Positions 25,407-36,790 of a stretch of 64,000 nt of DNA are shown here, in pieces. Position numbers and translations under genes: made by a program. The DNA is taken from contig JAXLYM010000016.1 in NCBI GenBank assembly GCA_046351455.1, positions 124,001 through 188,000 on the forward strand, given 5' to 3'. The notes beneath the pieces were generated by a model. It ran no database searches, was not told where the DNA came from, and saw only the letters and a program-made list of their open reading frames with translations. Source of the stretch: JADJRH01 sp046351455 (GTDB lineage Bacteria > Myxococcota_A > Polyangia > Polyangiales > Polyangiaceae). Position 1 is the first letter of the stretch. Every line of letters begins with the position of its first letter.

Positions 25407-25441
25407 GGGGCCAGTTTGCTTCAACGAGGACCGATGCACCA

Positions 25442-27478
25442 CTACCATGTCGCTTCGAGCCCCGCGTGCACCGCCCGGCCCCCGCGCGGGAAGCCGAGGA
25501 GGTCTTGATTGGACGTGTCCAGCGCGTTGGAGACGCCGAGCCGCGCGACGATCCGCCCGCGAAAGAGCCCGATCGCGCCGTCGAAGGCGAGGTCCTTCTG
25601 CTCGGCGAGGTACCGAGTCTCCCCCGGAGCCGCCCACCGAGGCGCCCGGTACGCGAACCGCACAGCCAAGGAGAGGCGGCTCACGACTGGCACGCTCCGC
25701 TCCATGTCCGCATAGGCCTCCACCATCGAAACGCTGGAAAACGGCGCGTGGAACGGCAACGCAGAGGCGGAGTCGCGGACCTTGGACGAGGTGTCCCGCG
25801 CGTCCTGGGCAGTCAGCGAGACCTGCGCGCGGACGTGCCGAACCATGTCTATCCCGGCCGCCGCCTCCACCCCGATCACGCGCGCCGACGCCACGTTGAA
25901 GGGAGTCTGCGTCGCGGCCCCCGAGCGGCGATACACGATGAGATCCTCGGCGAAACGAGCGAATCCGGTGACATCGAGGTACCCGCGCACGTCGCCTGTC
26001 GAGGACGCGCGGCCCCACCGCACGGACGCCTCCGCGGCATAACCACGCTCCGGCACGAGCGCCGGATTGCCCTGCACCGCGCCGGAGAGGCCGAACAGCT
26101 CCCCGAGCGTGGGCACGCGCACGTACGATCCGCCCGACGCGATCACCTCGAATCCGAGCGGCGCCGCCAGCCGAACCCCCGCGCGCCCCGCGGGTCCGCC
26201 GAGCGCGCACGCCTCACCGCCGCCGAGCGAAGAGTGGCACTCACCCGCGACGAGCCCGAACAGCTCCACCGGCTCCGCGGGCCGATACGCCACGTCCGCC
26301 GACCCCGCGAGCGAGAGCCGCGCCGCGTGCGTGGTGAGGCCGTGGAGGATCTCGACGCCGAGCCGATCCACGCCGCCGGAGACGCCCGCGGAGAGCCGCA
26401 GCCGATCGCCGAAGCGCCCCCGCCACCGCGCGCTCTCCTCCCACCGATCGCCCGCGATCGTGACGTAGCCGCCGCCGAGGCCGAGCTCGCGCAGCGGATC
26501 CGTGAGCTCGCGGCGGGACGTGATCACGCTCGACGCGACGTCGATGGAGCACGTGTCGATGCCGCCCGCGCCGGAGCCGCACGGCAGCCGCGCCGACGTC
26601 GCCAGGATCTCGCGCTGGGTGCTGCTGCGGGCCTCGCTCGCGGGGGCGTACGTCGCGGAGGCCACGCCCTGCTCGCGCGCGAAGGCGTTCGCGACGATCA
26701 CGAGGCGACCGCCCGAGGGCAACGTGGTGCGCCCGATCGCCCACGCGTCGTAGCTGGTCGCGTCGCCGTTCTTGCGGCGCACCACGCGATCGTCCGCGGG
26801 ATCCGGCGTGGCGCGGTCGTCGGTGTACGTGAAGTCGTTCGTCGCGCTGTCCCGCGAGAACGAGAGCACCGCCCCCGAGCGCTCGTCGCCGAGGGACGCG
26901 AACGCGCCCATCGTGAGCTCGCCGAAGCTGCCGGCGCCCGCGCGGATCCCCGCGTGCGTCCCGCGCGGCAGGCGCGGCTCGAAGAACAGCGCGCCCCCGA
27001 TGCCGAGCCGCGTCGCGTCCGCCGGAGCGTTGCCGCGGTACACCTCGACCCGGTCCAGGAAGTAGAGCGGGATCGTCGAGAGATCGGCCGATCCGGTGAC
27101 GTCGTCGTTGAGGCGGATCCCCGCGAGGTACACCGGCACCTGCGCGCTCGGGGCGCCGCGGATCGAGATCGTCGCAAGGTCGGCGCCCGCGCCGCTGCGG
27201 CTCGGCTCCACGCCGGGAGAGGCCGCGATCACGTCGACGGCGGTGGCGCCGGGGCGCTTCAGATCTTCGCCGCGCACCACGAACGAGGCGACGTCGGGGT
27301 CGCGGCTCGCGCGCGGCGCGCCGCCGGATTCGCCGTCGACGCGCACGTCGATCGGGGCATCGTTTTTCTCGATGGGAGGCGCCGGCGCCTGCGCATACGA
27401 CGCCGCGCTCACCACGAAGATCGCGATGAACGCAGCGGCAGGGACCAGATTGTGAGGGATTGAAGAAACCGATGACAC
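25442..27478 (-). CDS. TonB-dependent outer-membrane receptor
   Basis: A 678-aa receptor: signal peptide (AAAFIAIFVVSAASYAQA), a plug domain (about 45-170) with the TISIRG and LDRVEVYRG signatures, then a beta-barrel ending in an aromatic residue (GLEATW). It resembles BtuB-type receptors in length, but no cobalamin riboswitch precedes it, so the substrate is open. The start is GTG at 27478, just after a hairpin and with a weak GGAG-like site; no better ATG exists. The downstream lipoprotein gene is probably in the same operon. Confidence 0.8.
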   Translation of the reverse strand: MSSVSSIPHNLVPAAAFIAIFVVSAASYAQAPAPPIEKNDAPIDVRVDGESGGAPRASRDPDVASFVVRGEDLKRPGATAVDVIAASPGVEPSRSGAGADLATISIRGAPSAQVPVYLAGIRLNDDVTGSADLSTIPLYFLDRVEVYRGNAPADATRLGIGGALFFEPRLPRGTHAGIRAGAGSFGELTMGAFASLGDERSGAVLSFSRDSATNDFTYTDDRATPDPADDRVVRRKNGDATSYDAWAIGRTTLPSGGRLVIVANAFAREQGVASATYAPASEARSSTQREILATSARLPCGSGAGGIDTCSIDVASSVITSRRELTDPLRELGLGGGYVTIAGDRWEESARWRGRFGDRLRLSAGVSGGVDRLGVEILHGLTTHAARLSLAGSADVAYRPAEPVELFGLVAGECHSSLGGGEACALGGPAGRAGVRLAAPLGFEVIASGGSYVRVPTLGELFGLSGAVQGNPALVPERGYAAEASVRWGRASSTGDVRGYLDVTGFARFAEDLIVYRRSGAATQTPFNVASARVIGVEAAAGIDMVRHVRAQVSLTAQDARDTSSKVRDSASALPFHAPFSSVSMVEAYADMERSVPVVSRLSLAVRFAYRAPRWAAPGETRYLAEQKDLAFDGAIGLFRGRIVARLGVSNALDTSNQDLLGFPRGGRAVHAGLEATW

Positions 27479-27482
27479 CGGC

Positions 27483-27514
27483 GGCTCCCCGTCACCTCGC
27501 GAGGGAGGGGAGCC
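27483..27514 (-). terminator. hairpin between hppA and the TonB receptor gene
   Basis: GGCTCCCC (27483-27490) pairs perfectly with GGGGAGCC (27507-27514); flanking CCGG/CCGG extends the stem with a bulge. It lies 12 bases after the hppA stop on the same strand, so it likely ends or attenuates hppA transcription. There is no U tract. Confidence 0.5.
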
Positions 27515-27526
27515 GGCCGGAGAGGC

Positions 27527-29983
<2,457 letters not shown>

Positions 29984-30134
29984 GACGGTGTGCCTTCCTT
30001 CAAACTCGGCACACGCCCGCGGGTCTCTTGCGGGCGGCGCCGAAGGTTCCGAGGGGTTGGCCGCCTTCACTCCTGGGCGCGCACCCGTTGTCGCGCCCGA
30101 GGAAATGCCGACGCTTCAGCACAGCCTCGCCCTC

Positions 30135-30175
30135 CCAATGAGTCATTGGAAAGGGGCCGCGCTTTATCACGTGAT
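30135..30175. promoter_or_regulatory. two palindromes upstream of hppA
   Basis: CCAATGA-G-TCATTGG (30135-30149) is a perfect 7+1+7 inverted repeat, and ATCACGTGAT (30166-30175) is a perfect 10-bp palindrome, centres about 28 bases apart. Both are AT-richer than the surroundings and sit in the otherwise empty 349-base gap (29984-30332), which holds no gene I can see. They look like operators for hppA. Confidence 0.45.
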
Positions 30176-30332
30176 CCTGCGTCGGCAAAGATCGAGTTGA
30201 CAGTGGACGACGCACCGAGTTAAGCGGACATGGGCGAAAACGCGGCTCGGTGGACGCGACGGCTCCGGCCGCGCGCTCCGATGAGCGTCACGGCCACGGG
30301 GAGACGGAGTTCGACGCCACGCGAGCGCGGCG

Positions 30333-33300
30333 TCAGGCAGCGACGGCGCGGCGCAATCGAAGGGCGTTTCCGATCACGCTCACCGAAGAGAGGCTCATCG
30401 CGGCGCTCGCGATCATCGGCGACAGAAGCACGCCGAGCACCGGGAACAGCACGCCCGCGGCGATCGGGACCGAGAGGCCGTTGTAGAGGAACGCGAGCCA
30501 CAGGTTCTGGCGGATGTTCGCCATCGTGGCGCGGCCGAGATCGATCGCGCGCAGGATCGCCGCCAGATCGCCTCGAACGAGCGTGACGCCGGCGCTCTCG
30601 ATCGCGACGTCGGTGCCCGTCCCCATCGCGATCCCCACGTCCGCCTGCGCGAGCGCGGGCGCGTCGTTCACGCCGTCGCCGGCCATCGCAACGACACGGC
30701 CCTTCGCCTGCAGCGCGCGCACGGCCTCGCGTTTGTCGTCCGGCGACATCTCCGCGACGAAGTCCTCGATCCCGAGCTCGTTCGCGACGGCGCGCGCGGC
30801 CTTCTCGCTGTCCCCGGTTCGCATCGCGACGTGCACGCCGCGGCGGTGGAGCGCGTCGATCATCTCCTTGGCGCGCGCCTTCACTTTGTCGGTGACGCCG
30901 AGGACGCCCGCGGGCCGCCCGTCCACCGTCACGAACAGCAGGCTGCGTCCCTTCTCCGCGAGCGGCGCGGCGAGCGCTTCGATCGCGGCGCGATCCGCGG
31001 CCCCGGAGGGCACCGTCGCGCGGCTCCCGACGGCGACGCGCTTCCCGCCGATCTCCGCGACGACGCCGCGCCCGGCCTCGGCGGTGAACTTCGTCGGCGA
31101 CGACAGCTCGATCTCGCGGGCCTTCGCACCCTCGACGACGGCGCGCCCGAGCGGGTGCTCGCTGCCGCGCTCCACGGAGGCCGCGAGCCGGAGCAGCTCT
31201 CCCTCGGCGATCCAAGGCAACGCGACGACATCGGCGAGCGCGGGCTTCCCTTCGGTGAGCGTGCCGGTCTTGTCGATCACGAGCGTGTCCACGTCCGCGA
31301 GCCGCTCCAGCGCGTCCGCGTTCTTCACGAGCACGCCGACCTCCGCGCCGCGCCCGACGCCGACCATGATCGACATCGGCGTGGCGAGCCCGAGCGCGCA
31401 CGGGCACGCGATGATGAGCACGCTCACCGCGCTCACGAGGGCGTGCGCGAGCCGAGGCTCCGGCCCCGCCGCCATCCACGCGGCGAACGTGATCAGCGAC
31501 AGCACCAGGATCCCGGGCGCGAACCACGCCGACACGCGATCCGCGAGCGCCTGCACCTTCGCGCGGCTCCGCTGCGCCTCCCCGACGAGCTTCACGATCT
31601 GCGCGAGCACGGTCTCGCTCCCCACGTGCTCGGCGCGCATCGTGAAGCCGCCCTGCCCGTTCACCGTGCCGCCGATCAGCGTCGATCCGGCGCTCTTCTC
31701 GACCGGCAGCGACTCCCCGGTGATCATGGATTCGTCGACCGCGCTGTCGCCCTCGATGACCTTGCCGTCCACCGGGACGCGCTCGCCGGGCCGCACGCGG
31801 AGGGTGTCGCCGGCCTGCACGCGCGCGAGCAAGATCTCCTCTTCGCGCCCGTCCTTCGTCACGCGCCGCGCCGTCTTCGGCGACAGATCGAGCAGCGCCC
31901 GGATCGCGCCGGACGTCTTCGCGCGCGCCCGCAGTTCCAGCACCTGCCCCAGCGCCACGAGCGTCGTGATCACCGCGGCGGACTCGAAGTAGAGCGGCGG
32001 CGTCCCGCCGTGTCGCATCGCGTGCGGCAGCAGATCCGGCGCGACGGTCGCGACGACGCTGAACCCGAAGGCCGCGAGCGTGCCGGCGCCGATGAGCGTG
32101 AACATGTTCGCGCGGCGGTTCCCGATCGACTGCCACGCGCGCTCCAGGAACGGGAAGCCGGCCCACAGCACGACGGGCGCCGCGAGCGCGAGCTGCACCC
32201 AAGGATACGCGCGCCCGAGGGCCGACGAGAACGGCGCGCCCGGCAGCATGTCCCCCATCGAGATCACGAGCACGATCAGCGAAGCGGGCAAGCTCCCCCA
32301 GAAGCGCCGCGACATCGACACGTACTCGGGGCTCGGTCCCTCGTCGGCGGCGACGGTCATCGGCTCCAGCGCCATGCCGCAGTCGGGGCACGTGCCGGGC
32401 TCGTTTTGCTGCACCTCCGGGTGCATCGGGCACGTGTAGAGGGTCTTCGTGGCGACGGTGGTCGGCTCCAGCGCCATGCCGCAGTCGGGGCAAGCGCTGG
32501 GACCGTGCGTGACGACCTCCGGGTGCATCGGGCACGTGAACGTGGCGTCCGCGGGCGCGCTCTCGGCGGCCTTCTTCGCGCGCTCGGCGGGCGACTCGCG
32601 CAGATACTTCTCCGGGTCCGCCTGAAACTTCTCGAAACACCGGACGGCGCAGAAGAAGTAGCTCTGGTCCTTGTAATCGCACCCGGCCTTCGCGCGCGCC
32701 GGATCGACCTTCATGCCGCAAACGGGGTCGCTCGCGAGCTCGACGCCGCTCGATTCCATCGCGTGCGCGGCCCCCTTCGCCTCGTGCGAGCACGCGCACC
32801 CGGCGTGCTCGTGATGCGCGTGCCCTCCATGCATCCCCTGCATGGTGTGCGCACCGTTCGCGGAGGAGGCGAGGTACTTCGCCGGCTCCTTCACGAACAT
32901 CTCTTTGCACCCGTCGCAGCAGAAAAAATACGTCTGCCCCGCGTGCTCCGCCTTCTCCTCTGCGGTGGCGGGATCCACCTCCATCCCGCACACCGGATCG
33001 ATCGCTTTGCTCGGCGCCGCAGCCGTGGAGGCCGCCTTCACGTACTTCGAAGGCTCCTTCACGAACATGTCCTTGCACCCGTCGCAGCAGAAGAAATACG
33101 TCTGCCCCGCGTGCTCCGCCTTCTCCTCTGCGGTCGCCGGATCCACCTCCATCCCGCACACCGGATCGATCGCTTTGCTCGGCGCCGCGGCCGTGGAGGC
33201 CGCCTTCACGTACTTCGAAGGCTCCTTCACGAACATGTCCTTGCACCCGTCGCAGCAGAAGAAATACGTCTGCCCCGCGTGCTCCGCCTTCTCCTCTGCA

Positions 33301-33389
33301 GTGGCGGGATCGACCTCCATCCCGCACACCGGATCGGTGGCGAGGGGTCGTTGTTGTTTCGTGGAGTGCATCATCGAGAGGGCATTCAT
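30333..33389 (-). CDS. copper-type P1B ATPase with triplicated YHS and two heavy-metal-binding domains
   Basis: A 1018-aa metal exporter. Order: YHS domains at 19-60, 75-116 and 131-172, almost identical; a His/Met/Cys linker (182-202); a fourth, divergent YHS (221-262); two HMBD motifs of the YTCPMHPEV...CPxCGMALEP type (283-310, 317-344); then the ATPase core with the ACPCALG transmembrane metal site, DKTGTLTEG, SEHPLG, and GDGVNDAPAL. The final transmembrane YN...MSLSSVSV pattern fits Cu+ export (P1B-1). The ATG at 33389 starts the normal N-terminus; upstream sequence is repeat element B. A metal-sensor-like gene lies just upstream on the same strand. Confidence 0.88.
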   Translation of the reverse strand: MNALSMMHSTKQQRPLATDPVCGMEVDPATAEEKAEHAGQTYFFCCDGCKDMFVKEPSKYVKAASTAAAPSKAIDPVCGMEVDPATAEEKAEHAGQTYFFCCDGCKDMFVKEPSKYVKAASTAAAPSKAIDPVCGMEVDPATAEEKAEHAGQTYFFCCDGCKEMFVKEPAKYLASSANGAHTMQGMHGGHAHHEHAGCACSHEAKGAAHAMESSGVELASDPVCGMKVDPARAKAGCDYKDQSYFFCAVRCFEKFQADPEKYLRESPAERAKKAAESAPADATFTCPMHPEVVTHGPSACPDCGMALEPTTVATKTLYTCPMHPEVQQNEPGTCPDCGMALEPMTVAADEGPSPEYVSMSRRFWGSLPASLIVLVISMGDMLPGAPFSSALGRAYPWVQLALAAPVVLWAGFPFLERAWQSIGNRRANMFTLIGAGTLAAFGFSVVATVAPDLLPHAMRHGGTPPLYFESAAVITTLVALGQVLELRARAKTSGAIRALLDLSPKTARRVTKDGREEEILLARVQAGDTLRVRPGERVPVDGKVIEGDSAVDESMITGESLPVEKSAGSTLIGGTVNGQGGFTMRAEHVGSETVLAQIVKLVGEAQRSRAKVQALADRVSAWFAPGILVLSLITFAAWMAAGPEPRLAHALVSAVSVLIIACPCALGLATPMSIMVGVGRGAEVGVLVKNADALERLADVDTLVIDKTGTLTEGKPALADVVALPWIAEGELLRLAASVERGSEHPLGRAVVEGAKAREIELSSPTKFTAEAGRGVVAEIGGKRVAVGSRATVPSGAADRAAIEALAAPLAEKGRSLLFVTVDGRPAGVLGVTDKVKARAKEMIDALHRRGVHVAMRTGDSEKAARAVANELGIEDFVAEMSPDDKREAVRALQAKGRVVAMAGDGVNDAPALAQADVGIAMGTGTDVAIESAGVTLVRGDLAAILRAIDLGRATMANIRQNLWLAFLYNGLSVPIAAGVLFPVLGVLLSPMIASAAMSLSSVSVIGNALRLRRAVAA
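32880..33345. repeat. three 168-bp tandem repeats encoding YHS domains
   Basis: The same CCGGATCG boundary recurs at 32993, 33161 and 33329, exactly 168 bases (56 codons) apart. The units are nearly identical even at third codon positions, implying recent duplication or continuing gene conversion within the P1B ATPase gene. Confidence 0.85.
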
Positions 33390-33484
33390 CGGATCGCTCG
33401 CGGAAGGAGTACACCGCGCACGAATGCATGGCACGCGCCGCGCGAAGGCCCCGGCGCCTGAAACACGCTGAAACGCCCGCGCAA

Positions 33485-33560
33485 CGCTCCCCTCCCTGCG
33501 GGTGCGAAGCAGCCGCTTTGGGAGGGGCGGCCGCGCGACAGCGCGGCCGGGGATGGGCAT
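33485..33560 (+). repeat. dispersed intergenic repeat, element B, copy 2
   Basis: Same framework as copy 1, with outer stem CCCCTCCC/GGGAGGGG extended by GCGG/CCGC and second stem GGCCGCGC-GACA-GCGCGGCC. The stems differ from copies 1 and 3 by paired changes. It lies between the metal-sensor-like gene and the P1B ATPase gene. Confidence 0.75.
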
Positions 33561-33579
33561 CGTCCGAAGGGAGGCGGCG

Positions 33580-34065
33580 CTAGATCAGGAGCGCGCCCGT
33601 GCGGAGCATGTACGCGAGGCGGCTCCGCTGGTCCGGCGTGAGCAGCGCGTGGATGCGCTTGAGCGCCGATACCAGCGCGGTGCGCAGGCGCTCCTGGCTC
33701 TTCACGCGCTCATTTGCGATGGCCTCCACCTTCGCGGCGTCGAACGCCTCGTCCGTGATCGCGTCGGCGAACGCGCTCGTGCTGCGTCGCTGATCGAGCG
33801 CCACCTGCGCGCGCTCCGTCTTGAGATCGCTCAGCACCTTCGCGAGCTCGTCGACCTGCTTCTCCGAGAGATCCAGCTTGTGCGCGAGGAAGCGGAGAGG
33901 CCGGCGAACACCGAAGCCGCCGCCTCCCTCCCCTCCGTCCCAATCGGGGAACGCGGACGCGCGCTCCTCCGCGTGATGCGCGGCGTGCGGGCCGCAACCT
34001 CCACCACCACCGCAAGCCGACGAACGATGGGCGTGGCTCCACCAGGCGAACATTCCAGGATGCAT
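33580..34065 (-). CDS. periplasmic heavy-metal-sensor-like (CpxP/CnrX-type) protein
   Basis: A 161-aa protein. The first 45 residues are His-, Cys- and Gly-rich (CGGGGGCGPHAAHH), likely metal-binding. The rest is a helical hairpin with the LTxxQ-like start (DLSEKQVDELAKVL) and ending ALLTPDQRSRLAYML, as in Spy/CpxP/CnrX metal-resistance proteins. No standard signal peptide is visible, so its compartment is uncertain. The ATG has GGAG 7 bases upstream. It precedes the copper ATPase gene, suggesting a shared metal response. Confidence 0.7.
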   Translation of the reverse strand: MHPGMFAWWSHAHRSSACGGGGGCGPHAAHHAEERASAFPDWDGGEGGGGFGVRRPLRFLAHKLDLSEKQVDELAKVLSDLKTERAQVALDQRRSTSAFADAITDEAFDAAKVEAIANERVKSQERLRTALVSALKRIHALLTPDQRSRLAYMLRTGALLI

Positions 34066-34200
34066 TGCTTGTCTCCATCTCGCCGAGGCCTTCGCTCCCG
34101 GCGGGGTTGTGCGGTCGCATCGACGTGAATCGAAGCGAGCCGCGACGGGCGCGGGCACATCGCCACGCGCAAGGGACAAGCTTGGCTCCGCGAGCCGCGC

Positions 34201-34206
34201 TGTCAA
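34201..34206 (-). promoter_or_regulatory. possible -35 box for the metal-sensor-like gene
   Basis: TTGACA on the minus strand, 136 bases before the ATG at 34065. At a 17-base spacing the -10 position reads AAGCTT, a poor match, so this is only a weak candidate. Confidence 0.2.
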
Positions 34207-34242
34207 TCGAGCGGGCCGAACGCGCGCACCTCGCAACGCTTC

Positions 34243-34386
34243 TTCACATCACCGCGACCGCCTGCGACGTGACGCCCCTTCACATCACCGCGACCGCCTG
34301 CGACGTGACGCCCCTTCACATCACCGCGACCGCCTGCGACGTGACGCTCCTTCACATCACCGTGACCGCCTGCGACGTCTTGCCGA
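34243..34386. repeat. four 36-bp tandem repeats at the 3' end of the cytochrome gene
   Basis: TTCACATCACCG starts at 34243, 34279, 34315 and 34351, a period of exactly 36 bases. The copy at 34351 contains the last codons and TGA stop of the multihaem lipoprotein gene (minus strand); the other three lie beyond it and repeat the same coding tail and in-frame stop. Confidence 0.85.
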
Positions 34387-36643
34387 CGACCCAGTCCTTC
34401 GCCTCCCACCCGCGCGCGCGCGCCATGTCGACGGGGACCGGGCGGTAGATCACGCTCGCCGTCACCGTGCCCGTGAGGCACCCCGCGGGGATCGCGAACG
34501 AGAGCTCCGTCTTCCGCGCGCCCTGCGGCGGGATGCGGTTGTCGCTCACGACGTCGATCGCGCGGTAATGCGGCACGTGGCGAGCGCCCGCCTCGTCGAC
34601 GAGCGTCTTCGCGAACGTGTACCCGGCCGCGCCCGCGAGCGAGAGGCTCGCCGCACCGTCGACGAGCGCCGCCGGCAGCGCGTCCCCGAGGTACACCACG
34701 TCGCCCGCCTGCGCCGCGATCGAAGCGTCGAGCTGGAGCGCGCCGCCCGCGATGCCCGTGACCGTCGCCTCGCCGACCGACGCGAACAGCGGCAACCCCT
34801 TCTCTTCCGGCGTGAGCGACGGATCCGCGAAGAACCCGATCCCCACGTAGTCGTCGTACGCCCCGGTCGCGCGGACGACGCGCGCGCGCATCCCGACCTT
34901 CGCGACCTTCGCGCCCGCGGCCCACGCGAGCGACGCGCCGTTCGCCTGCACATCGCCCCCGACGACGCCCCGCGCGAGCGCGCCGCCGCCGTCCTGGATG
35001 GTGCCGCCGCCCGCCTGCGCCCACGTCTGACCGCAGCCCTCCGCGCGCACCACGAGCACGAGCGAGCGCATCGGCTCCCCCGTCGGGATCGCGTGGCCCG
35101 CGAGGATGTTCTGCACGTTCACCTGCGCCTTCACCACGGGCTCCCCGCCGGCCCCGACGTCGGGCGTCGCGACGAGTCCGACGCTCATCGCTTGATCGAT
35201 GAACCGCGGCGAGCCGTCGAGCGGGCTGCGGAAGATGTGCTTGCGGATCTCGTCCGAAGGGCGAATGAAGCCCCATTCGATCGACGCGGTCTCCTCCGTG
35301 GTCACCTCGAGCGTGCTCTTCATCCCGGTGTCGTCCGGCGGCATGTGGCAGAACTGACAGGGCGTCGCGTCGGTGCCCCAGCCCGAATCCTTCCACTCGC
35401 CGTACGTGTCGTGGATCGGGAGCCCCTCGGGCCAGCGCGCCGGATCGAGCGACGCGCCGGGGACGAGCGCCGCCTGCTTCTGCTGGTGACAGCCCGCGCA
35501 CAGCACCGCTTGCCGGAACTTCGGCTGATAGCTGCCGCCCATGAATTCGTTCGGCACGTCGCGGAGAGGCCCGTACATCACCTGCACGGGCTTCGCGGTG
35601 GGCAGATCCGACTGCTTCTCGTGCGGGCGCTGGAGCACGAGCGCGCCCGCGATCCCCGGCGGCTTCGTGAGGTCCACGTCGCTCACGTGGTGGCACGGAT
35701 CGCAGTGGTTTCCGGCCTCGAACGCGAGGCCCACCGCGTCGTGGAGATCGCGGCCGCCGGCCTTCCCTTCGATGCCCGGCGCGTGGCAGTCCGCGCACTG
35801 ACCGAACGCCTGCGGTTCGCTCTGCGCCGGCAGCGCCGGATCGTCGCACGCCGCAGCTCCCTTGGCGCCGCACGTCGCGTTGAGATCCGGCAGCACGCCG
35901 CCCCCGAGGTAGCATTTCATCGCCGCGTCGGAGGCGGTGCCGGGCACGAGCCCCTGCTTGAATTCGCCTCCGATCGCAGCGCACGCAGCGGCCGTCGACG
36001 CCGCCTCCGTGACGCCCGCGTAGAGGTCCTGCACGAGCGGATCCTTCGTCGCGCGCGAGTGCGCGGTCGACCAGAACTGCTTCACGAACGTCGTGTGGCA
36101 GTGATCGCAATACGCCGTCGACTCGTTGTTGATCTGCGCGCCGGTGCCCGGCTCCCCGTAGTTGTACCCCTGGTTATCGGGCGGCTTCGCGGCCAGGATC
36201 GCGAGCGTGAGCGGCCCCTCCGGCAGCCACTCGAGCTCGATCCCCTTCGTCCGAAACCCGATCTTCCCCGCGACGATGGTCGGGATGCCCGGCACGGCCT
36301 TCGTGAGCTGCACCTCGAACTTCCCGTCCGGCCCGGTGGTCGCGAGCACCTCGCCGCCGCCGGCCTGCATGACGAAGGCGCCCTCGACCGGCGTGACCCC
36401 GTCGAGCGCGTCCACCACGAGGCCGCCCACCATGAACACGTCCGGGAGCGGCGTCCCCGAGCTGGTCGACGTGGTGGAGGTCGTGCTGACGGAAGAGGTG
36501 GAGGTCGTGCCGCCGCTTCCTGACACGGTCGTTCCCCCGGTCCCGTTCGTCTCCTGCACCTCGCCCGAGCACGCGGGGAGACCGGAAATACACGCGCCCA
36601 GCGCCCAGATCACCGGGAGAGCACTGCGTCCCATGGACACCAT
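34352..36643 (-). CDS. five-haem c-type cytochrome lipoprotein
   Basis: A 763-aa exported protein with a lipobox (ACISGLPAC) and a Gly/Ser/Thr linker. A transthyretin-like beta segment (FMVGGLVVDALDG...) is followed by five CxxCH haem-binding motifs (CDHCH, CADCH, CDPCH, CAGCH, CQFCH) between about 180 and 460. The C-terminal 300 residues are beta-rich and carry no haem. Probably an electron-transfer or redox-enzyme subunit on the outer or inner membrane; the partner is not in the window. ATG codons at 36643 and 36634 are both possible. Its last codons lie in the 36-bp repeat array. Confidence 0.8.
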   Translation of the reverse strand: MVSMGRSALPVIWALGACISGLPACSGEVQETNGTGGTTVSGSGGTTSTSSVSTTSTTSTSSGTPLPDVFMVGGLVVDALDGVTPVEGAFVMQAGGGEVLATTGPDGKFEVQLTKAVPGIPTIVAGKIGFRTKGIELEWLPEGPLTLAILAAKPPDNQGYNYGEPGTGAQINNESTAYCDHCHTTFVKQFWSTAHSRATKDPLVQDLYAGVTEAASTAAACAAIGGEFKQGLVPGTASDAAMKCYLGGGVLPDLNATCGAKGAAACDDPALPAQSEPQAFGQCADCHAPGIEGKAGGRDLHDAVGLAFEAGNHCDPCHHVSDVDLTKPPGIAGALVLQRPHEKQSDLPTAKPVQVMYGPLRDVPNEFMGGSYQPKFRQAVLCAGCHQQKQAALVPGASLDPARWPEGLPIHDTYGEWKDSGWGTDATPCQFCHMPPDDTGMKSTLEVTTEETASIEWGFIRPSDEIRKHIFRSPLDGSPRFIDQAMSVGLVATPDVGAGGEPVVKAQVNVQNILAGHAIPTGEPMRSLVLVVRAEGCGQTWAQAGGGTIQDGGGALARGVVGGDVQANGASLAWAAGAKVAKVGMRARVVRATGAYDDYVGIGFFADPSLTPEEKGLPLFASVGEATVTGIAGGALQLDASIAAQAGDVVYLGDALPAALVDGAASLSLAGAAGYTFAKTLVDEAGARHVPHYRAIDVVSDNRIPPQGARKTELSFAIPAGCLTGTVTASVIYRPVPVDMARARGWEAKDWVVGKTSQAVTVM

Positions 36644-36790
36644 TTACCACGGCGAGCTCATGGCTTGTGCGTCGCAGGTAATCCCACATCGGAGTCTCGC
36701 AGCGCGGAGATCGCCGCACGATTGCGAAACCGAGACAGCCCCGCTAGCATCGCTCTGGGCCGGCTTGATCGGCTGTAAACGAGGACTGCG

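Noticed and set aside
25442..27478. Cobalamin-receptor (btuB) naming of the TonB receptor
   Set aside because: Length is similar, but no cobalamin riboswitch or transport genes are present, so a substrate-specific symbol is not supported.
30197..30202. TTGACA on the plus strand considered as a promoter
   Set aside because: All genes from here to 36643 are on the minus strand, and no plus-strand start follows within reach.
30831..33461. 876-residue plus-strand open frame opposite the P1B ATPase gene
   Set aside because: Arg/His/Ala-rich shadow of the antisense of a well-conserved ATPase; no family motifs or start signal.
34243..34386. 36-bp regular repeats considered as a CRISPR array
   Set aside because: Repeats are directly adjacent with no unique spacers, and one copy is the coding end of a gene; no cas genes nearby. 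The CARF domain at 16.8-18.4 kb belongs to an RtcR-type regulator.
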